A model generated the notes under the pieces. That model searched no databases, was not told where the DNA came from, and saw only the letters and a list, made by a program, of their open reading frames with translations. A stretch of 64,000 nucleotides of DNA, taken from Limimaricola variabilis (GTDB taxonomy: Bacteria; Pseudomonadota; Alphaproteobacteria; Rhodobacterales; Rhodobacteraceae). How positions within the stretch are numbered: position 1 is the stretch's first letter; each line of letters starts with the position of its first letter. The translations under genes and the position numbers were made by a program. Below, piece by piece: positions 15,305 through 26,147 of the stretch. The DNA lies in assembly GCF_014195545.1 (NCBI RefSeq), contig NZ_JACIBX010000003.1, forward strand, positions 1 through 64,000. Direction: 5' to 3'.

Positions 15305-16867
15305 TTATTTCATCGTGATGCGGCCATCGGTGTAGGGCTTGTAGTCGCCCTGCGCCGCCATGTACTCGGCCGTCACATCGGCAAGGTCGGGGCCGAAGTC
15401 ATAGGCGTTCTCGGCATCGACGAACATCGCATAGCCGTCACCGCCATTGCGGACGTAGTTGTTCGACACCACGCCGTAGGTTGCCTCCGGATCCAGCGCC
15501 TCGCCATCGATCATCACGTCAGACACGCGACTGCCCGGCTCGGCGGCGGGATCGACGGCAAAGGTCATGCCGGCGACCTGCGGGAAGCGGCCGGCGCCCT
15601 CTTCGATCTGGCCGACGCCGTTCTCGAGCGCCTCCTTCAGCACCGCACCCGACACCTGGAAGGTCGAGAGCGTGTTCTGGAACGGCAGCACGGTCAGCAC
15701 CTCGCCCATCGTCACCTCGCCCTCGTCGATCGAGGCGCGCAGGCCGCCCGAGTTGGCGATGGCGATCTGGATGCCCTGATCCTTCACGCGGTCGAGCATC
15801 GCGTCCGCCACGAGGTTGCCCATCTCGCATTCCTGCGCGCGGCAGACGTCGCGGTTGCCCTCGATCGGCGCGGTGGTGTTGGCGACGACGCGATTACGGA
15901 TCTCGTCGAGCGGCTTGGCCAGTTCCGAGACGCGGTCGAGCGCCTCCTGGTCCTCGACCACCTTGCCGTCGATCAGCACCGGCTCGCCCGAGGCTTCGGT
16001 GATCACGCCCTCGTCGTCGAAGGTCACGTTCAGCTCGCCCAGGAACTTGCCATAGGCATAGGCCTGTACGATCGCGGTATCGCCGACCATCACCGGATAG
16101 ACGTCGACCGCGCCTTCCTGTTCGTTCGACAGCAGCGTGTTGGAGTGGCCGCCGACGATCACGTCGACGCCGGTGGTGCCTTCGGCCACGCGCTTGTCGG
16201 TTTCGAAGCCCGAATGGCTGAGCACGACGATCTTGTTGACGCCTTCCTCGGTCAGGCGGTCGACCTCGGCCTGCACCGCATCGACCGGATCGGTGAAGAT
16301 CACGTTGGGACCGGGGCTCGCCAGCTCGTCGGTGTCCTGCGGGGTGAGGCCGATGAGGCCGATCTTCTCGCCGCCGCGCTCGATCACGGTGCTCTTCTGG
16401 ATCGCATCGGCGAGCTTCGCCTCGCCCGAAACGTCGGCGTTCGACATCAGCACCGGGAATTCGACATTGTCGATGAAGGCACGCAGCACCTCGGGGCCAT
16501 CGTCGAATTCGTGGTTGCCCACGGTCATCGCGTCATAGCCGAGCCGGTTCATGAACTCGGCGGTCATCTCGCCCTTGTAATAGGTGTAGAACAGCGTGCC
16601 TTGGAACTGGTCGCCGCCATCGACGAGCAGCATGTTGTCACCGGCCCGCCCACGCGCCTCCTGGACGGCGGTGATCAGCCGCGCGATGCCGCCAAAGCAC
16701 TCGCCCGCCTCGTTGTCCTCGGGTGCGCAGGTCGAATCATAAGCCGAGATCGGCTCGTAACGGTCGTGGAAATCGTTGGTATGAAGGATGGTCAGCGAGT
16801 ATTCGGCCTGCGCCGCGCCGGCGGCCAGTGCGACCGCTGCGGTTGTGCCGAAGAGTCCGAGTTTCAT
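15305..16867 (-). CDS. Periplasmic bifunctional metallophosphatase/5'-nucleotidase
   Basis: The 520-aa precursor begins with a signal peptide (MKLGLFGTTAAVALAAGAAQA, cleavage near residue 21). The metallophosphatase domain follows: LHTNDFHDRYEP, GGDQFQGTLFY and TVGNHEFDDG are the metal-binding blocks, with GGHSN closing the site. The C-terminal 5'-nucleotidase domain (about 330-500) has NSGGLRASI and the substrate-stacking region NNYVRNGGDGY. It hydrolyses extracellular nucleotides or related phosphoesters so that nucleosides can be imported, which fits the nucleoside-salvage operon elsewhere in the window. A terminator follows. Confidence 0.93.
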   Translation of the reverse strand: MKLGLFGTTAAVALAAGAAQAEYSLTILHTNDFHDRYEPISAYDSTCAPEDNEAGECFGGIARLITAVQEARGRAGDNMLLVDGGDQFQGTLFYTYYKGEMTAEFMNRLGYDAMTVGNHEFDDGPEVLRAFIDNVEFPVLMSNADVSGEAKLADAIQKSTVIERGGEKIGLIGLTPQDTDELASPGPNVIFTDPVDAVQAEVDRLTEEGVNKIVVLSHSGFETDKRVAEGTTGVDVIVGGHSNTLLSNEQEGAVDVYPVMVGDTAIVQAYAYGKFLGELNVTFDDEGVITEASGEPVLIDGKVVEDQEALDRVSELAKPLDEIRNRVVANTTAPIEGNRDVCRAQECEMGNLVADAMLDRVKDQGIQIAIANSGGLRASIDEGEVTMGEVLTVLPFQNTLSTFQVSGAVLKEALENGVGQIEEGAGRFPQVAGMTFAVDPAAEPGSRVSDVMIDGEALDPEATYGVVSNNYVRNGGDGYAMFVDAENAYDFGPDLADVTAEYMAAQGDYKPYTDGRITMK

Positions 16868-17016
16868 CTTGGAGCGTCCCTGTCGGTTTCGTTGTGGCCC
16901 GAGCCTGCGCCAGCCTGCGCGTCCCTGTCAAAGCCGCTCTTGCCCTGCCCTAGCGGCATGACGGACGCATGACGGCGATGCTTGACGTCGCGGCGGGCTG
17001 CGGCCATGCAGCGCGC

Positions 17017-17355
17017 ATGCTGATCTTCAAGATATTCCGCGCCCCCGAATGGGCCGATCTGGACCTCGCGGGCGAGACACGCGGCGCGCCGGTCGACCTC
17101 GCCGATGGCTACATCCATTTCTCCACCGCCGCGCAGGCGCCCGAGACCGCCGCGAAGCATTTCGCGGGCGAGGACGGGCTGGTGCTCGCCGCCATCGAGG
17201 CGGACGATCTGGGCGACGCCCTGCGCTGGGAGCCGTCGCGCGGCGGGCAGCTCTTTCCGCATCTCTACCGTCCGTTGAAGCGGTCCGAGGTGGTCTGGTC
17301 GAAGAAGCTTCCGCTCGCAGGCGGGCGTCACGAGTTTCCGGAGGACATGGCATGA
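17017..17355 (+). CDS. DUF952 family protein
   Basis: The 112-aa protein starts [12 protein letters not shown] and contains [20 protein letters not shown] and LFPHLYRPL, the DUF952 pattern. The family has a glutathione S-transferase-like or ADP-ribosyltransferase-like fold in some reports, but no known function. ATG at 17017 gives family length. Its stop overlaps the pyrD start (ATGA), so the two are co-translated; a link to pyrimidine synthesis is only positional. Confidence 0.85.
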   Translation: MLIFKIFRAPEWADLDLAGETRGAPVDLADGYIHFSTAAQAPETAAKHFAGEDGLVLAAIEADDLGDALRWEPSRGGQLFPHLYRPLKRSEVVWSKKLPLAGGRHEFPEDMA

Positions 17356-18401
17356 GCGCGCTGGAAAAGATCGGCCTCGCGGCGCTGCACCGGATTGATC
17401 CCGAGACCGGGCATGGGCTGGCGCTCAAGGCGCTGAAGGCCGGCCTCGGCCCCAAGGGCGGGCCGGTGACGAGCGCGCGGCTTGCAACCCGCGTGGCAGG
17501 GATCGACCTGCCCAACCCGGTCGGGCTGGCCGCGGGCTTCGACAAGAACGCCGTCGCTCTTGATGCGCTGTCGAAGACCGGCTTCGGCTTCATCGAGGTC
17601 GGCGCCGCAACGCCACGCCCGCAGGAGGGTAACCCGCGTCCGCGGCTGTGGCGGCTGAGCGCCGACCGCGCCGCGATCAACCGCTTCGGCTTCAACAACG
17701 AAGGCATGGAGGCCATCGCCGGACGGTTGGAGCGTCGGCCGCGTGGTGTCATCGGCCTCAATCTCGGCGCCAACAAGGACAGCGAGGATCGGGCAGCCGA
17801 TTTCGCGACGGTGCTGAAACGCTGCGGCCCGCATCTCGACTTCGCCACCGTCAACGTCTCCTCGCCCAACACCGAGAAGCTGCGGGACCTGCAGGGCCGC
17901 GCCGCGCTTTCGGCGCTGCTCGCCGGGGTGATGACGGCCAATGCCGGGCTTTCGCGGCCCCTGCCCGTCTTTCTCAAGATCGCCCCCGACCTTTCGGAGG
18001 CCGAGATCGAGGACGTGGCGCGGGTGGCCGAAGAGACGGGCGTGTCGGCCATCGTCGCGACCAACACCACCCTGTCGCGAGAGGGGCTGAGCGATCCCCA
18101 GAAGGACAACATGGGCGGTATGTCGGGCCAGCCGCTGTTCGAGAAATCGACGCGGGTGCTGGCGCGTCTGTCCTCGCTCACCGATCTGCCGCTGATCGGC
18201 GTCGGTGGCGTCGGCTCGGCCGAGCAGGCCTATCAGAAGATCCGCGCTGGCGCCTCGGCCGTGCAACTCTACACCGCGCTGGTCTATGGCGGCGTCAGCC
18301 TCGCGGGCGAGATCGCGCGCGGGCTCGACCGGCTGTTGGAGCGCGACGGCTTCGCCAACGTCTCAGAGGCCGTCGGCACCGGCCGGGCCGACTGGCTCTA
18401 G
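17352..18401 (+). CDS. pyrD: Dihydroorotate dehydrogenase (quinone), class 2
   Basis: The 349-aa membrane-associated flavoenzyme oxidises dihydroorotate to orotate and passes electrons to quinone, the fourth step of pyrimidine synthesis. It has the class 2 N-terminal amphipathic extension (about residues 1-45), FMN-binding [13 protein letters not shown], the NRFGFNN block, the catalytic Ser region [11 protein letters not shown] and the C-terminal [22 protein letters not shown] at 17352 overlaps the DUF952 stop. The stop codon at 18399-18401 lies in a CTAG shared with the convergent MATE gene. Confidence 0.97.
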   Translation: MSALEKIGLAALHRIDPETGHGLALKALKAGLGPKGGPVTSARLATRVAGIDLPNPVGLAAGFDKNAVALDALSKTGFGFIEVGAATPRPQEGNPRPRLWRLSADRAAINRFGFNNEGMEAIAGRLERRPRGVIGLNLGANKDSEDRAADFATVLKRCGPHLDFATVNVSSPNTEKLRDLQGRAALSALLAGVMTANAGLSRPLPVFLKIAPDLSEAEIEDVARVAEETGVSAIVATNTTLSREGLSDPQKDNMGGMSGQPLFEKSTRVLARLSSLTDLPLIGVGGVGSAEQAYQKIRAGASAVQLYTALVYGGVSLAGEIARGLDRLLERDGFANVSEAVGTGRADWL

Positions 18402-19726
18402 GCGGCGGCGCGTTCGAGAGCGGGATAGCGCGCGGCCAATGTCGCGCCGCGCGCCACGTAGCTCACCAGCATCGCGGCCCAAAGGCCGTGATTGCCGAAG
18501 GCCGCTGTGAGCGGAACGGCGGCGGCGAAGTAGATCGCCGCCGACAACACCATCATGTTGCGCATGTCGCGGCTGCGGGTGGCGCCGATGAAGATCCCGT
18601 CGAGCATCCAGGGGATCAGCCCGAACAGCGGCGTCGCCACCATCCAGGGCAGGAAGTCGCGCGCCGCCGCCCGCACCTCGGGCGCGGTGGTCATGGTGTC
18701 GATGATGGTGGGTCCGAAGATCGCGAACCCCGCCGCCAGACCGAGGCTGACCACGCCTCCCTGAATCGAGGGCAGGATCGCCGCGCGCCTGAGCCTCAGC
18801 GCCGCGCGCGCGCCCATTGCCTGCCCCACCAGCGCCTCGGCCGCAAAGGCGAACCCGTCGAGCGCGAAGGCGGTGATGTTCAGAAACTGCAGCAGCACCT
18901 GGTTCGCGGCGAGAGGCACGTCACCGAAGGACGCGCCCCAGAACAGGAAGCTGATGATGATCGATTGCAGCAGCACCGAGCGGATCAGGATGTCGGTGTT
19001 CACCGCCGCCATGTGTCGCAGCCGGGCCGCGTCGAACACCCGCGCCCGGTCGCACCATGCGGTGTTGCGAAAGGCGTCGCGACACAGCCAGAGGCCCAGA
19101 GCGAGACCCGACCATTCGGCCAGGAAGGTGGCCGTGGCGACGCCTGGCACGCCCCAGCCCAGCCCCAGCACGAACCACAGGTCGAGCGCGATGTTGACGC
19201 CGTTCATCCACAGCTGCAGCACCAGCACCGCGCTGGTCCGCTCCTGTGCGATCAGCCAGCCGGTGAGGCCGTAGATCGCGATCGCAGCCGGGGCCGACCA
19301 CACCCGGATCGCGAGGTAGTCGCGCGCCAATGTCTCGACCTCGGCACTGGCGGGCGCGAGGGTGAAGGACAGGGCGAAGATCGGCGCCTGCAGCAGGATG
19401 ATCCCGGCCCCCGCGGCAAAGGCGATGAGCAGCGCGCGGCTCAGCAGCGCCGCGACCTCCGCCCCCTCGCCCCGGCCCAGCGCCTGCGCGGCGAGCCCGG
19501 TCGTGCCCATGCGCAGGAAGCCGAAGATCCAGTAGATCGCCGAGAGGACCACCGCGCCGATGCCGACCGCGCCGATTGGGGCAGCGGCGCCCATCTGACC
19601 CACCACACCGGTGTCGACTGCGCCGAGGATCGGCACCGTTGCGTTGGACAGAACGATCGGCAGCGCGATCTTCAGCACGCGCCGATGGGTCAGCGGCCGG
19701 TCCGGCGGCGCCGCGACCTCAGCCAT
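18398..19726 (-). CDS. MATE family efflux transporter
   Basis: The 442-aa protein is an inner-membrane exporter with about 12 hydrophobic segments in two similar halves. Each half begins with a typical MATE start ([26 protein letters not shown]; later [29 protein letters not shown]). Members exchange cations for drugs or metabolites; the subgroup resembles DinF/NorM-like proteins, and substrate cannot be inferred. It is the last gene of a three-gene leftward operon with two PaaI thioesterases (8-bp overlap at its start). Confidence 0.92.
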   Translation of the reverse strand: MAEVAAPPDRPLTHRRVLKIALPIVLSNATVPILGAVDTGVVGQMGAAAPIGAVGIGAVVLSAIYWIFGFLRMGTTGLAAQALGRGEGAEVAALLSRALLIAFAAGAGIILLQAPIFALSFTLAPASAEVETLARDYLAIRVWSAPAAIAIYGLTGWLIAQERTSAVLVLQLWMNGVNIALDLWFVLGLGWGVPGVATATFLAEWSGLALGLWLCRDAFRNTAWCDRARVFDAARLRHMAAVNTDILIRSVLLQSIIISFLFWGASFGDVPLAANQVLLQFLNITAFALDGFAFAAEALVGQAMGARAALRLRRAAILPSIQGGVVSLGLAAGFAIFGPTIIDTMTTAPEVRAAARDFLPWMVATPLFGLIPWMLDGIFIGATRSRDMRNMMVLSAAIYFAAAVPLTAAFGNHGLWAAMLVSYVARGATLAARYPALERAAA

Positions 19727-20225
19727 CCAGCCCCGGCATCAGGAAATGCCCGGTCGCCTGCGCGAAGAGCCGCGAGCGGTTGTCCTGCCACGCCTCGACA
19801 TGGACGCTGGCATAGCGACGGCCGGATCGGTTGATCCGGGCCCGTGCATAGGCGTCACGCGGCAAGCCCGAGCGCAGGTAATCGACGGTGAAATCGATCG
19901 TGCGCGGCCAGTTCGGCCGGGCCTCGGCCTCGGCCTGCGCCTCGGGCGTGCCCGCTTCGATCAGCCCCCACATCCGGGTCCAGGCCAGCTCGACGATGGC
20001 GGTGGTCTCGAGAAACGCCGCCGTCGCGCCGCCATGCAGTGCCGGGAGCATCGGGTTGCCGATCAACCGATCGGCATAGGGCAGCACGGCGGTCAGCTCG
20101 TCGCCATGCCGCTCGAAGCGAATGCCGAGAAATGCGATGTAGGGAATGCCGTCGACTAGGCGCTGCAAGGCGCCGTCACGGCGGGTCTTGATCACCTGCA
20201 CCGGCTCGGGACGGGGGCGGCTCAT
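19719..20225 (-). CDS. PaaI family thioesterase (hotdog fold), second of a pair
   Basis: The 168-aa protein is a hotdog-fold acyl-CoA thioesterase. The core helix and catalytic region appear as [21 protein letters not shown] and the strand [19 protein letters not shown] at 20225 forms a four-base ATGA overlap with the stop of the preceding thioesterase gene, so the pair is co-translated. The two may form a heteromer. Likely substrates are small aromatic or medium-chain acyl-CoAs, which is a family-level inference. Confidence 0.88.
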   Translation of the reverse strand: MSRPRPEPVQVIKTRRDGALQRLVDGIPYIAFLGIRFERHGDELTAVLPYADRLIGNPMLPALHGGATAAFLETTAIVELAWTRMWGLIEAGTPEAQAEAEARPNWPRTIDFTVDYLRSGLPRDAYARARINRSGRRYASVHVEAWQDNRSRLFAQATGHFLMPGLDG

Positions 20226-20665
20226 GGCTTCGCCTTTCGGGCTTCGAGGGTGAAGGCGCCTGTCGCGGTGGCGACGGGGCGCGCCTCGTCGCTGTCGCAG
20301 GCCACGGCCCGCACGAAGGCGACCGAGCGGGTCACGTGCCAGCATTCGGCCCGCGCCGTGATCGTCTCGCCCGGCGTCGCCGGACGCATGTAATCGATCC
20401 GCAGGTCGAGCGTGGCCGTGCTGACCGGGGCGGAGGGGTGCGACATGACCGCCGCCCCCGCGCAGGTGTCCATCAAGGCCGAGACCGCGCCGCCGTGTAT
20501 CACCCCGGTTTCGGGATCGCCCACGAGCCGGGCGTCATAAGGCATCGCGATCGCGGCATGGCCATCGGCCAAGGCCTTGAGGCGCAACCCGAGCGCCTGG
20601 GCATGCGGCAAGGCGTCGATGAAACTCTGCGCGCGCGCGAGGTCGGTATCGGGATCGGAGGTCAT
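20222..20665 (-). CDS. PaaI family thioesterase (hotdog fold), first of a pair
   Basis: The 147-aa protein has the hotdog signature [21 protein letters not shown], in which the HGG loop and the Asp form the thioesterase active site, followed by [16 protein letters not shown]. It heads the thioesterase-thioesterase-MATE operon. It is divergent from the MerR gene at 20785, whose product or neighbours may share its promoter region. Confidence 0.9.
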   Translation of the reverse strand: MTSDPDTDLARAQSFIDALPHAQALGLRLKALADGHAAIAMPYDARLVGDPETGVIHGGAVSALMDTCAGAAVMSHPSAPVSTATLDLRIDYMRPATPGETITARAECWHVTRSVAFVRAVACDSDEARPVATATGAFTLEARKAKP

Positions 20666-20784
20666 GTTCGCAGCTTGGCGATCCGAAGATGGGTCGCAAG
20701 CGTTATCTTCGCGGAACCTCAGTCTCAGCCGTGTTGTCGTCGCGGCATCGCAGGCCTAGAGTCTGCCTCGAAGGAGCGCAAAAA

Positions 20785-21159
20785 ATGTCCGATACCCCCA
20801 TGACTTTCAAGGAAATGTGCGAGCGCTTCGAGGTGACCCCCCGGACCTTGCGCTACTACGAATACATCGAGCTGCTCGCACCTCAGAAAGAGGGACGCGC
20901 CCGGTTCTATGGCCCGCGCGAAGTGGCGCGGATGACGTTGATCCTGCGCGGACGCCGCTTCGGCTTCAGCCTCGAGGAAATCCGGCAATTCCTGATGATC
21001 TACGAGACCGAAGGCACGCAGGCGCAGATGCGGACCTGGGTGGGCATGGCAGACCGCCAACTCGAGGTTCTGTCCGAGCAGCGGGCCGAACTCGACCGCA
21101 CGATCGCCGATCTGCGCCGGCTTCGCGACGAATCTGCCAACTCTCTCGATGAAGAGTAA
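20785..21159 (+). CDS. MerR family transcriptional regulator, first of a tandem pair
   Basis: The 124-aa regulator has an N-terminal winged helix with MTFKEMCERFEVTPRTLRYYEYIELL, then ARFYGPREVARM, and a C-terminal coiled coil (about 75-115). No metal-binding Cys are present, so it probably senses an organic ligand such as an acyl-CoA. AAGGAG lies eight bases before ATG 20785. A very similar gene follows at 21360, then acyl-CoA dehydrogenase, so control of the beta-oxidation cluster (as LiuR-type MerR proteins do in Proteobacteria) is the best inference. Confidence 0.9.
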   Translation: MSDTPMTFKEMCERFEVTPRTLRYYEYIELLAPQKEGRARFYGPREVARMTLILRGRRFGFSLEEIRQFLMIYETEGTQAQMRTWVGMADRQLEVLSEQRAELDRTIADLRRLRDESANSLDEE

Positions 21160-21259
21160 AATCTTGGCTCAACCATGGGGCGAGCGGTGATTTTTGACCA
21201 AGAGAACAAAATTTCTCCGGAAAGATAGGATTTTTCTTGACCTTTCGTCATCCCTGCTC

Positions 21260-21272
21260 TGACGTCGCGTCA
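21260..21272. promoter_or_regulatory. Inverted repeat, candidate MerR operator
   Basis: TGACG-TCG-CGTCA is a perfect inverted repeat about 90 bases upstream of the second MerR gene. The ACG/CGT half-sites resemble the operators of LiuR-type MerR regulators. Confidence 0.45.
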
Positions 21273-21274
21273 TG

Positions 21275-21290
21275 TTTACGTTCGCGTCAC
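21275..21290. promoter_or_regulatory. Second candidate MerR operator
   Basis: TTTACGTTCGCGTCAC is an imperfect inverted repeat around ACG-TTCG-CGT, close to the LiuR-type consensus (TTTACGTNAACGTAAA-like). It is adjacent to the perfect repeat at 21260-21272, suggesting cooperative binding by one or both MerR proteins. Confidence 0.4.
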
Positions 21291-21359
21291 CTTTGCTTGT
21301 AAGGTCGATTCAGAGCCTGCAGGTGGAGCGTCTGACCGGACACCGAGGGTTCAAAAAAA

Positions 21360-21758
21360 ATGACCGACCAGACCATGACCATCCGCCAGATGTGCGACAG
21401 CTTCGATGTGACGCCCCGCACATTGCGCTTCTATGAGGCAAAGGAGCTCCTGTTTCCCATTCGCGAGGGCACCAAGCGGCTCTTCACCCGGCGTGACCGG
21501 GCCCGGCTCAAGCTGATCCTGCGCGGCAAGCGCTTCGGCTTCAGCCTCGAAGAGATCCGTCAGCTGCTCGATCTCTACGAGACCGACGACCAGCAGGAGG
21601 TGCAGCTTGCGCGCACCTACGAGGTGGCCGAGCGGCATCTCAAGGAGATGCAGGAGCAGCGCGCCGCGCTCGACGAAGCGATCCGGGAACTGGAGTCGCA
21701 GATGCAATGGGGCGCGGAGCGGCTGAACCAGCTGCGCGCACGGGCGACGGCGGCCTGA
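21360..21758 (+). CDS. MerR family transcriptional regulator, second of a tandem pair
   Basis: The 132-aa protein has the same architecture as the upstream MerR gene: MTIRQMCDSFDVTPRTLRFYEAKELL, KRLFTRRDRARLKLILRGKRFGFSLEEIRQLLDLYE, then a long coiled coil ending in an Arg/Ala-rich tail. The two paralogues are nearly identical over the recognition helix and should bind similar operators. The gene lies 111 bases before the acyl-CoA dehydrogenase start and is probably cotranscribed with it. Homodimers and heterodimers are both possible. Confidence 0.9.
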   Translation: MTDQTMTIRQMCDSFDVTPRTLRFYEAKELLFPIREGTKRLFTRRDRARLKLILRGKRFGFSLEEIRQLLDLYETDDQQEVQLARTYEVAERHLKEMQEQRAALDEAIRELESQMQWGAERLNQLRARATAA

Positions 21759-21869
21759 CCGCCCTCTCCTTCTGGTCGATGTGAGACAGGCGCGGTCCGG
21801 GACGGGGAGGCCCGGGACGCGCGCATCGGACCAGACCGGGCCATGGGCCCGCCGGAGGAGAGACAGGGA

Positions 21870-23648
21870 ATGCCAAGCTACACCGCGCCGATCCGCGACA
21901 TGCAATTCGTGCTGCACGAGACCTTGAAGGTCTCGGAGCAGGACATCCCCGGCTACGCGGATCTCGACGCCGACTTCACCGCAGCGATCCTCGAGGAGGC
22001 AGGCAAGCTTTCCTCGGGGGTCCTCGCGCCGCTGAACATGTTGGGCGACCACGAGGGCTGCCGGATCGAGAACGGTATGGTGCGCACGCCGAAGGGCTTC
22101 AAGGAGGCCTTCGACAAGATCCGCGACGGCGGCTGGACCGCCATCGACGTCGCCGAGGAATTCGGTGGCCAGGGCCTGCCCTATCTGATGCATACCGCCG
22201 CCAACGAGCCGATGGTCTCGGCCAACATGGCGCTCAACATGTATCAGGGCCTGACCCACGGCGCCTATACGGCGATCAAGATCCACGGCACCGACGAACA
22301 GAAGTCCCGCTGGCTGCCGAAGCTCGGCTCCTGCGAATGGACCGGCACGATGAACCTGACCGAACCGCATTGCGGCACGGATCTCGGCCTGATGCGCACC
22401 AAGGCGGTGCCGCAGGAGGACGGGACCTACCGGATCTCGGGCCAGAAGATCTTCATCTCGGCCGGTGAGCACGACATGGCCGAGAACATCGTCCACCTCG
22501 TGCTGGCCAAGATCCCCGGCGGACCCGAGGGCATCAAGGGCGTCTCGCTCTTCGTGGTGCCGAAGTTCCTCGTCAACGAGGACGGCTCGCTCGGCGCACG
22601 CAACGGCGTCGCCTGTGGCAACCTCGAAGAGAAGATGGGCATCCACGGCAACGCCACCTGCGTCATGAACTACGACGAGGCCGAGGGCTATCTTCTGGGC
22701 GAGGCGCATAAGGGCATGCGCGCCATGTTCACCATGATGAACGAGGCCCGTCTCGGCGTCGGCCTGCAGGGTTGGGCGCAGTCCGAGGTCGCCTACCAGA
22801 ACGCCCTCGCCTACGCCAAGGACCGGCTGCAGGGCCGTGCCGTTACCGGCGCGAAGAACCCCGAGGGCCCGGCCGATCCGCTGATCGTGCATCCCGACAT
22901 CCGCCGCTCGCTGATGGATCAGAAGAGCTTCAACGAGGCGGCGCGCGCCTTCACCTATTGGGGCGCGATGCTGATCGATCGCAGCCACAAGACCGGCGAC
23001 GCGGAAGCCGAGGGGATGATCTCGCTCCTCACCCCGATCATCAAGGGCTTCCTGACAGATAAGGGCTTCGAGATGTGCGTGCAGGCGCAGCAGATCTTTG
23101 GCGGGCATGGCTACATCGAGGAATGGGGCATGTCGCAGTTCGTGCGCGACGCCCGGATCGCCATGATCTACGAGGGGGCCAACGGCGTGCAGGCGCTCGA
23201 TCTCGTGGGCCGCAAGCTGGCCGCGCAGGGCGGCAAGCCGATGATGACCCTGATCGAGGAGATCAAGGTCTTCTGCAAGGAAAACGCCGAGGACGAGGCC
23301 TTCGCACGCGACTTCCTCGAGCCGCTCAAGGCCGCCTCGAAGGACATGCAGGCTGCGGCGATGTTCTTCATGCAGAACGGCATGAAGGATCCGAACGCCG
23401 CGCTCGCGGGCAGCACCGACTTCATGCATCTGATGGGCCATGTCTGCCTCGGCTGGACCTGGGCCCGGATGGCCCGCGCGGCGCAGGCCGGGCTGGACTC
23501 GGGCGCGGGCGACCGTGGTTTCTACGAGACCAAGCTCGCCACGGGGCGCTACTACATGGCGCGTCAGTTGCCGGCGACCAAGATGCATCTCGCCCGGATC
23601 CAGAGCGGCGCGGCGACGGTGATGGCGCTCGAGGCCGACGCTTTCTGA
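21870..23648 (+). CDS. Acyl-CoA dehydrogenase with C-terminal extension (FadE-like)
   Basis: The 592-aa FAD enzyme performs the first oxidation of fatty acyl-CoA beta-oxidation, passing electrons to electron-transfer flavoprotein. It contains the N-terminal helical domain, the flavin/substrate block [19 protein letters not shown], and [20 protein letters not shown] followed by [17 protein letters not shown], where the Glu is the likely catalytic base. Residues about 465-590 are the extra acyl-CoA dehydrogenase C-terminal domain found in long-chain types. ATG at 21870 follows GGAGGAGAGA. It is the first enzyme gene of the cluster after two MerR genes. Confidence 0.93.
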   Translation: MPSYTAPIRDMQFVLHETLKVSEQDIPGYADLDADFTAAILEEAGKLSSGVLAPLNMLGDHEGCRIENGMVRTPKGFKEAFDKIRDGGWTAIDVAEEFGGQGLPYLMHTAANEPMVSANMALNMYQGLTHGAYTAIKIHGTDEQKSRWLPKLGSCEWTGTMNLTEPHCGTDLGLMRTKAVPQEDGTYRISGQKIFISAGEHDMAENIVHLVLAKIPGGPEGIKGVSLFVVPKFLVNEDGSLGARNGVACGNLEEKMGIHGNATCVMNYDEAEGYLLGEAHKGMRAMFTMMNEARLGVGLQGWAQSEVAYQNALAYAKDRLQGRAVTGAKNPEGPADPLIVHPDIRRSLMDQKSFNEAARAFTYWGAMLIDRSHKTGDAEAEGMISLLTPIIKGFLTDKGFEMCVQAQQIFGGHGYIEEWGMSQFVRDARIAMIYEGANGVQALDLVGRKLAAQGGKPMMTLIEEIKVFCKENAEDEAFARDFLEPLKAASKDMQAAAMFFMQNGMKDPNAALAGSTDFMHLMGHVCLGWTWARMARAAQAGLDSGAGDRGFYETKLATGRYYMARQLPATKMHLARIQSGAATVMALEADAF

Positions 23649-23662
23649 TGGACGAGGGCCGC

Positions 23663-23687
23663 GTCCGGGGCGAGGCTCGCCCCGGAC
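23663..23687. repeat. 25-bp palindrome after the acyl-CoA dehydrogenase gene
   Basis: GTCCGGGGCGAG at 23663-23674 is perfectly complementary to CTCGCCCCGGAC at 23676-23687 around a single central base. It lies between the stop at 23648 and the next start at 23707. There is no T tract. It looks like a repetitive extragenic palindrome or transcript-stabilising stem. Confidence 0.6.
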
Positions 23688-23706
23688 CACGGACCCGGAG
23701 GACGAG

Positions 23707-23919
23707 ATGCCCAAGCGCCTGAAGCTGACCCGCCGCTTTCCTGTCGCGATGAGCGAGGACGGCTATCGCCGCCTGAAGCGCTTCGCGCGGGAGGCCGGAC
23801 TCGATGAGGGCGAGGCGCTCTCCTTCCTGTTCGAGAATTTCGACAGCGTCATCGACGCGGACACGTTCGGCCACCGGTTGCGGCTGTTCAATGCGGAGCT
23901 GGAGGCGCGCAAGAGATAG
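23707..23919 (+). CDS. Small conserved-looking protein of unknown function (70 aa)
   Basis: The 70-aa protein begins MPKRLKLTRRFPVAMSEDGY and continues with two short helices (YRRLKRFAREAGLDEGEALSFLFENF). The layout, a basic strand followed by two helices, recalls a ribbon-helix-helix fold, but the resemblance is weak. GGAGGACGAG precedes ATG 23707. It sits inside the beta-oxidation cluster, between acyl-CoA dehydrogenase and GST, and its codon use fits a real gene. Function is unknown. Palindromes flank it on both sides. Confidence 0.7.
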   Translation: MPKRLKLTRRFPVAMSEDGYRRLKRFAREAGLDEGEALSFLFENFDSVIDADTFGHRLRLFNAELEARKR

Positions 23920-23990
23920 CACCTGCGCGGGAGGGCCGATGGAGGAATTGCGTATTTTTAGAATGGTGAAGGGGCCGGCGCTCCACCCGA

Positions 23991-24023
23991 ACCCCGCGTC
24001 GATCGCCAAGAGCGATGCGGGGT
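23991..24023. repeat. Imperfect hairpin in the gap before the GST gene
   Basis: ACCCCGC (23991-23997) pairs with GCGGGGT (24017-24023), with a second short stem inside (ATCGC with GCGAT). It lies in the 266-base gap between the small protein gene and GST, where I see no gene. Confidence 0.4.
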
Positions 24024-24185
24024 CCGGGCTTCACTACTCGCGGTCATCGGCTCGCCAGCCTGTACCGCAAGACGGAGCATGGACGGCAAAGCTTGACGAT
24101 CCGTTAAGGCAGCCGCCCCGCTTCATCATTCTTCAATCACGCAGAGGCCCGATCACGATCGGGCACCACGATCCGGGGAGGTAAG

Positions 24186-24829
24186 ATGATCCGACTGCAT
24201 TGCTTCGGCGAGAGCGGCAACGCCTACAAGGCGGCGCTGCCGATGACCCTCGCGGGGCTCGACTGGGAGCCGGTGAAGGTCGATTTCTTCGCCGGCGCCG
24301 CCCGCTCGGACGCGTTCCGCGCGCTCAACGAGATGGGCGAGGTGCCGGTGCTGGAAACCGATGACGGGCTCCGTCTCAGCCAGTCCGGCGCGATCCAGGA
24401 TTGGATCAGCGAGCGTACCGGCAAGTTCGGCGGCGAGACGCCCGAGCAGAAGCGCGAGGTGCTGCGCTGGGTTCTGTGGGACAACCACAAGCTCTCCGGG
24501 CAGGCCGGAAGCCTGCGCTTCCTGATGAACTTCCTGCCGCCCGAGAAGCGGCCCGAACAGGTGATCAAGTGGCTGCAGGGACGGCTCGCCCCGACCTATG
24601 CCACCCTCGACCGGGCGCTGGAGACCCGCGACTGGCTGGTGGGCGACGGGCCGACCAATGCCGACTTCTCCTGCTGCGGCTACCTCTATTATCCCGAGCC
24701 CTTCGGCTTCGACCGGGCCGCGCACCCCCATATCGACCGCTGGCTCGACCGCATCGCGGCCCTGCCCGGCTGGAAACACCCATACGAGCTGATGCCCGGA
24801 TCGCCCGCCGACCGGGAAGGAGTGACGAC

Positions 24830-24833
<4 letters not shown>
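24186..24833 (+). CDS. Glutathione S-transferase family protein
   Basis: The 215-aa cytosolic protein has the thioredoxin-like N-terminal domain (RLHCFGESGNAYKAALPMTLAGLDWE, then MGEVPVLETDDGLRLSQSGAI with the cis-Pro and glutathione-binding Ser). An all-helical C-terminal domain (about 90-205) contains the N-capping NADFSCCGYL motif. The N-terminal Ser/Asn region fits a beta- or nu-like GST. Its stop overlaps the thiolase start (ATGA), so it is part of the beta-oxidation operon. It may detoxify reactive enoyl or aldehyde intermediates, which is inferred from position. Confidence 0.9.
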
Positions 24834-26041
<1,208 letters not shown>

Positions 26042-26147
26042 TCCGTGGCAGCACCGCATCTTGGCGCGCGCCGCCGCATGGACATGATTGCGCCGGGAAC
26101 TAATGTCTGTTTGATCTCGACCGCTCCCAAGCGTGAAGGTTCTTGGC

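Noticed and set aside
17648-19834. A 728-codon open frame on the plus strand
   Set aside because: It runs across the 3' half of pyrD out of frame and antisense to the MATE gene. Composition is Arg/Gln/Gly-rich and no motif is present.
21351-23714. A 787-codon open frame on the minus strand
   Set aside because: It is antisense to the second MerR gene and the acyl-CoA dehydrogenase, and has no recognisable domain.
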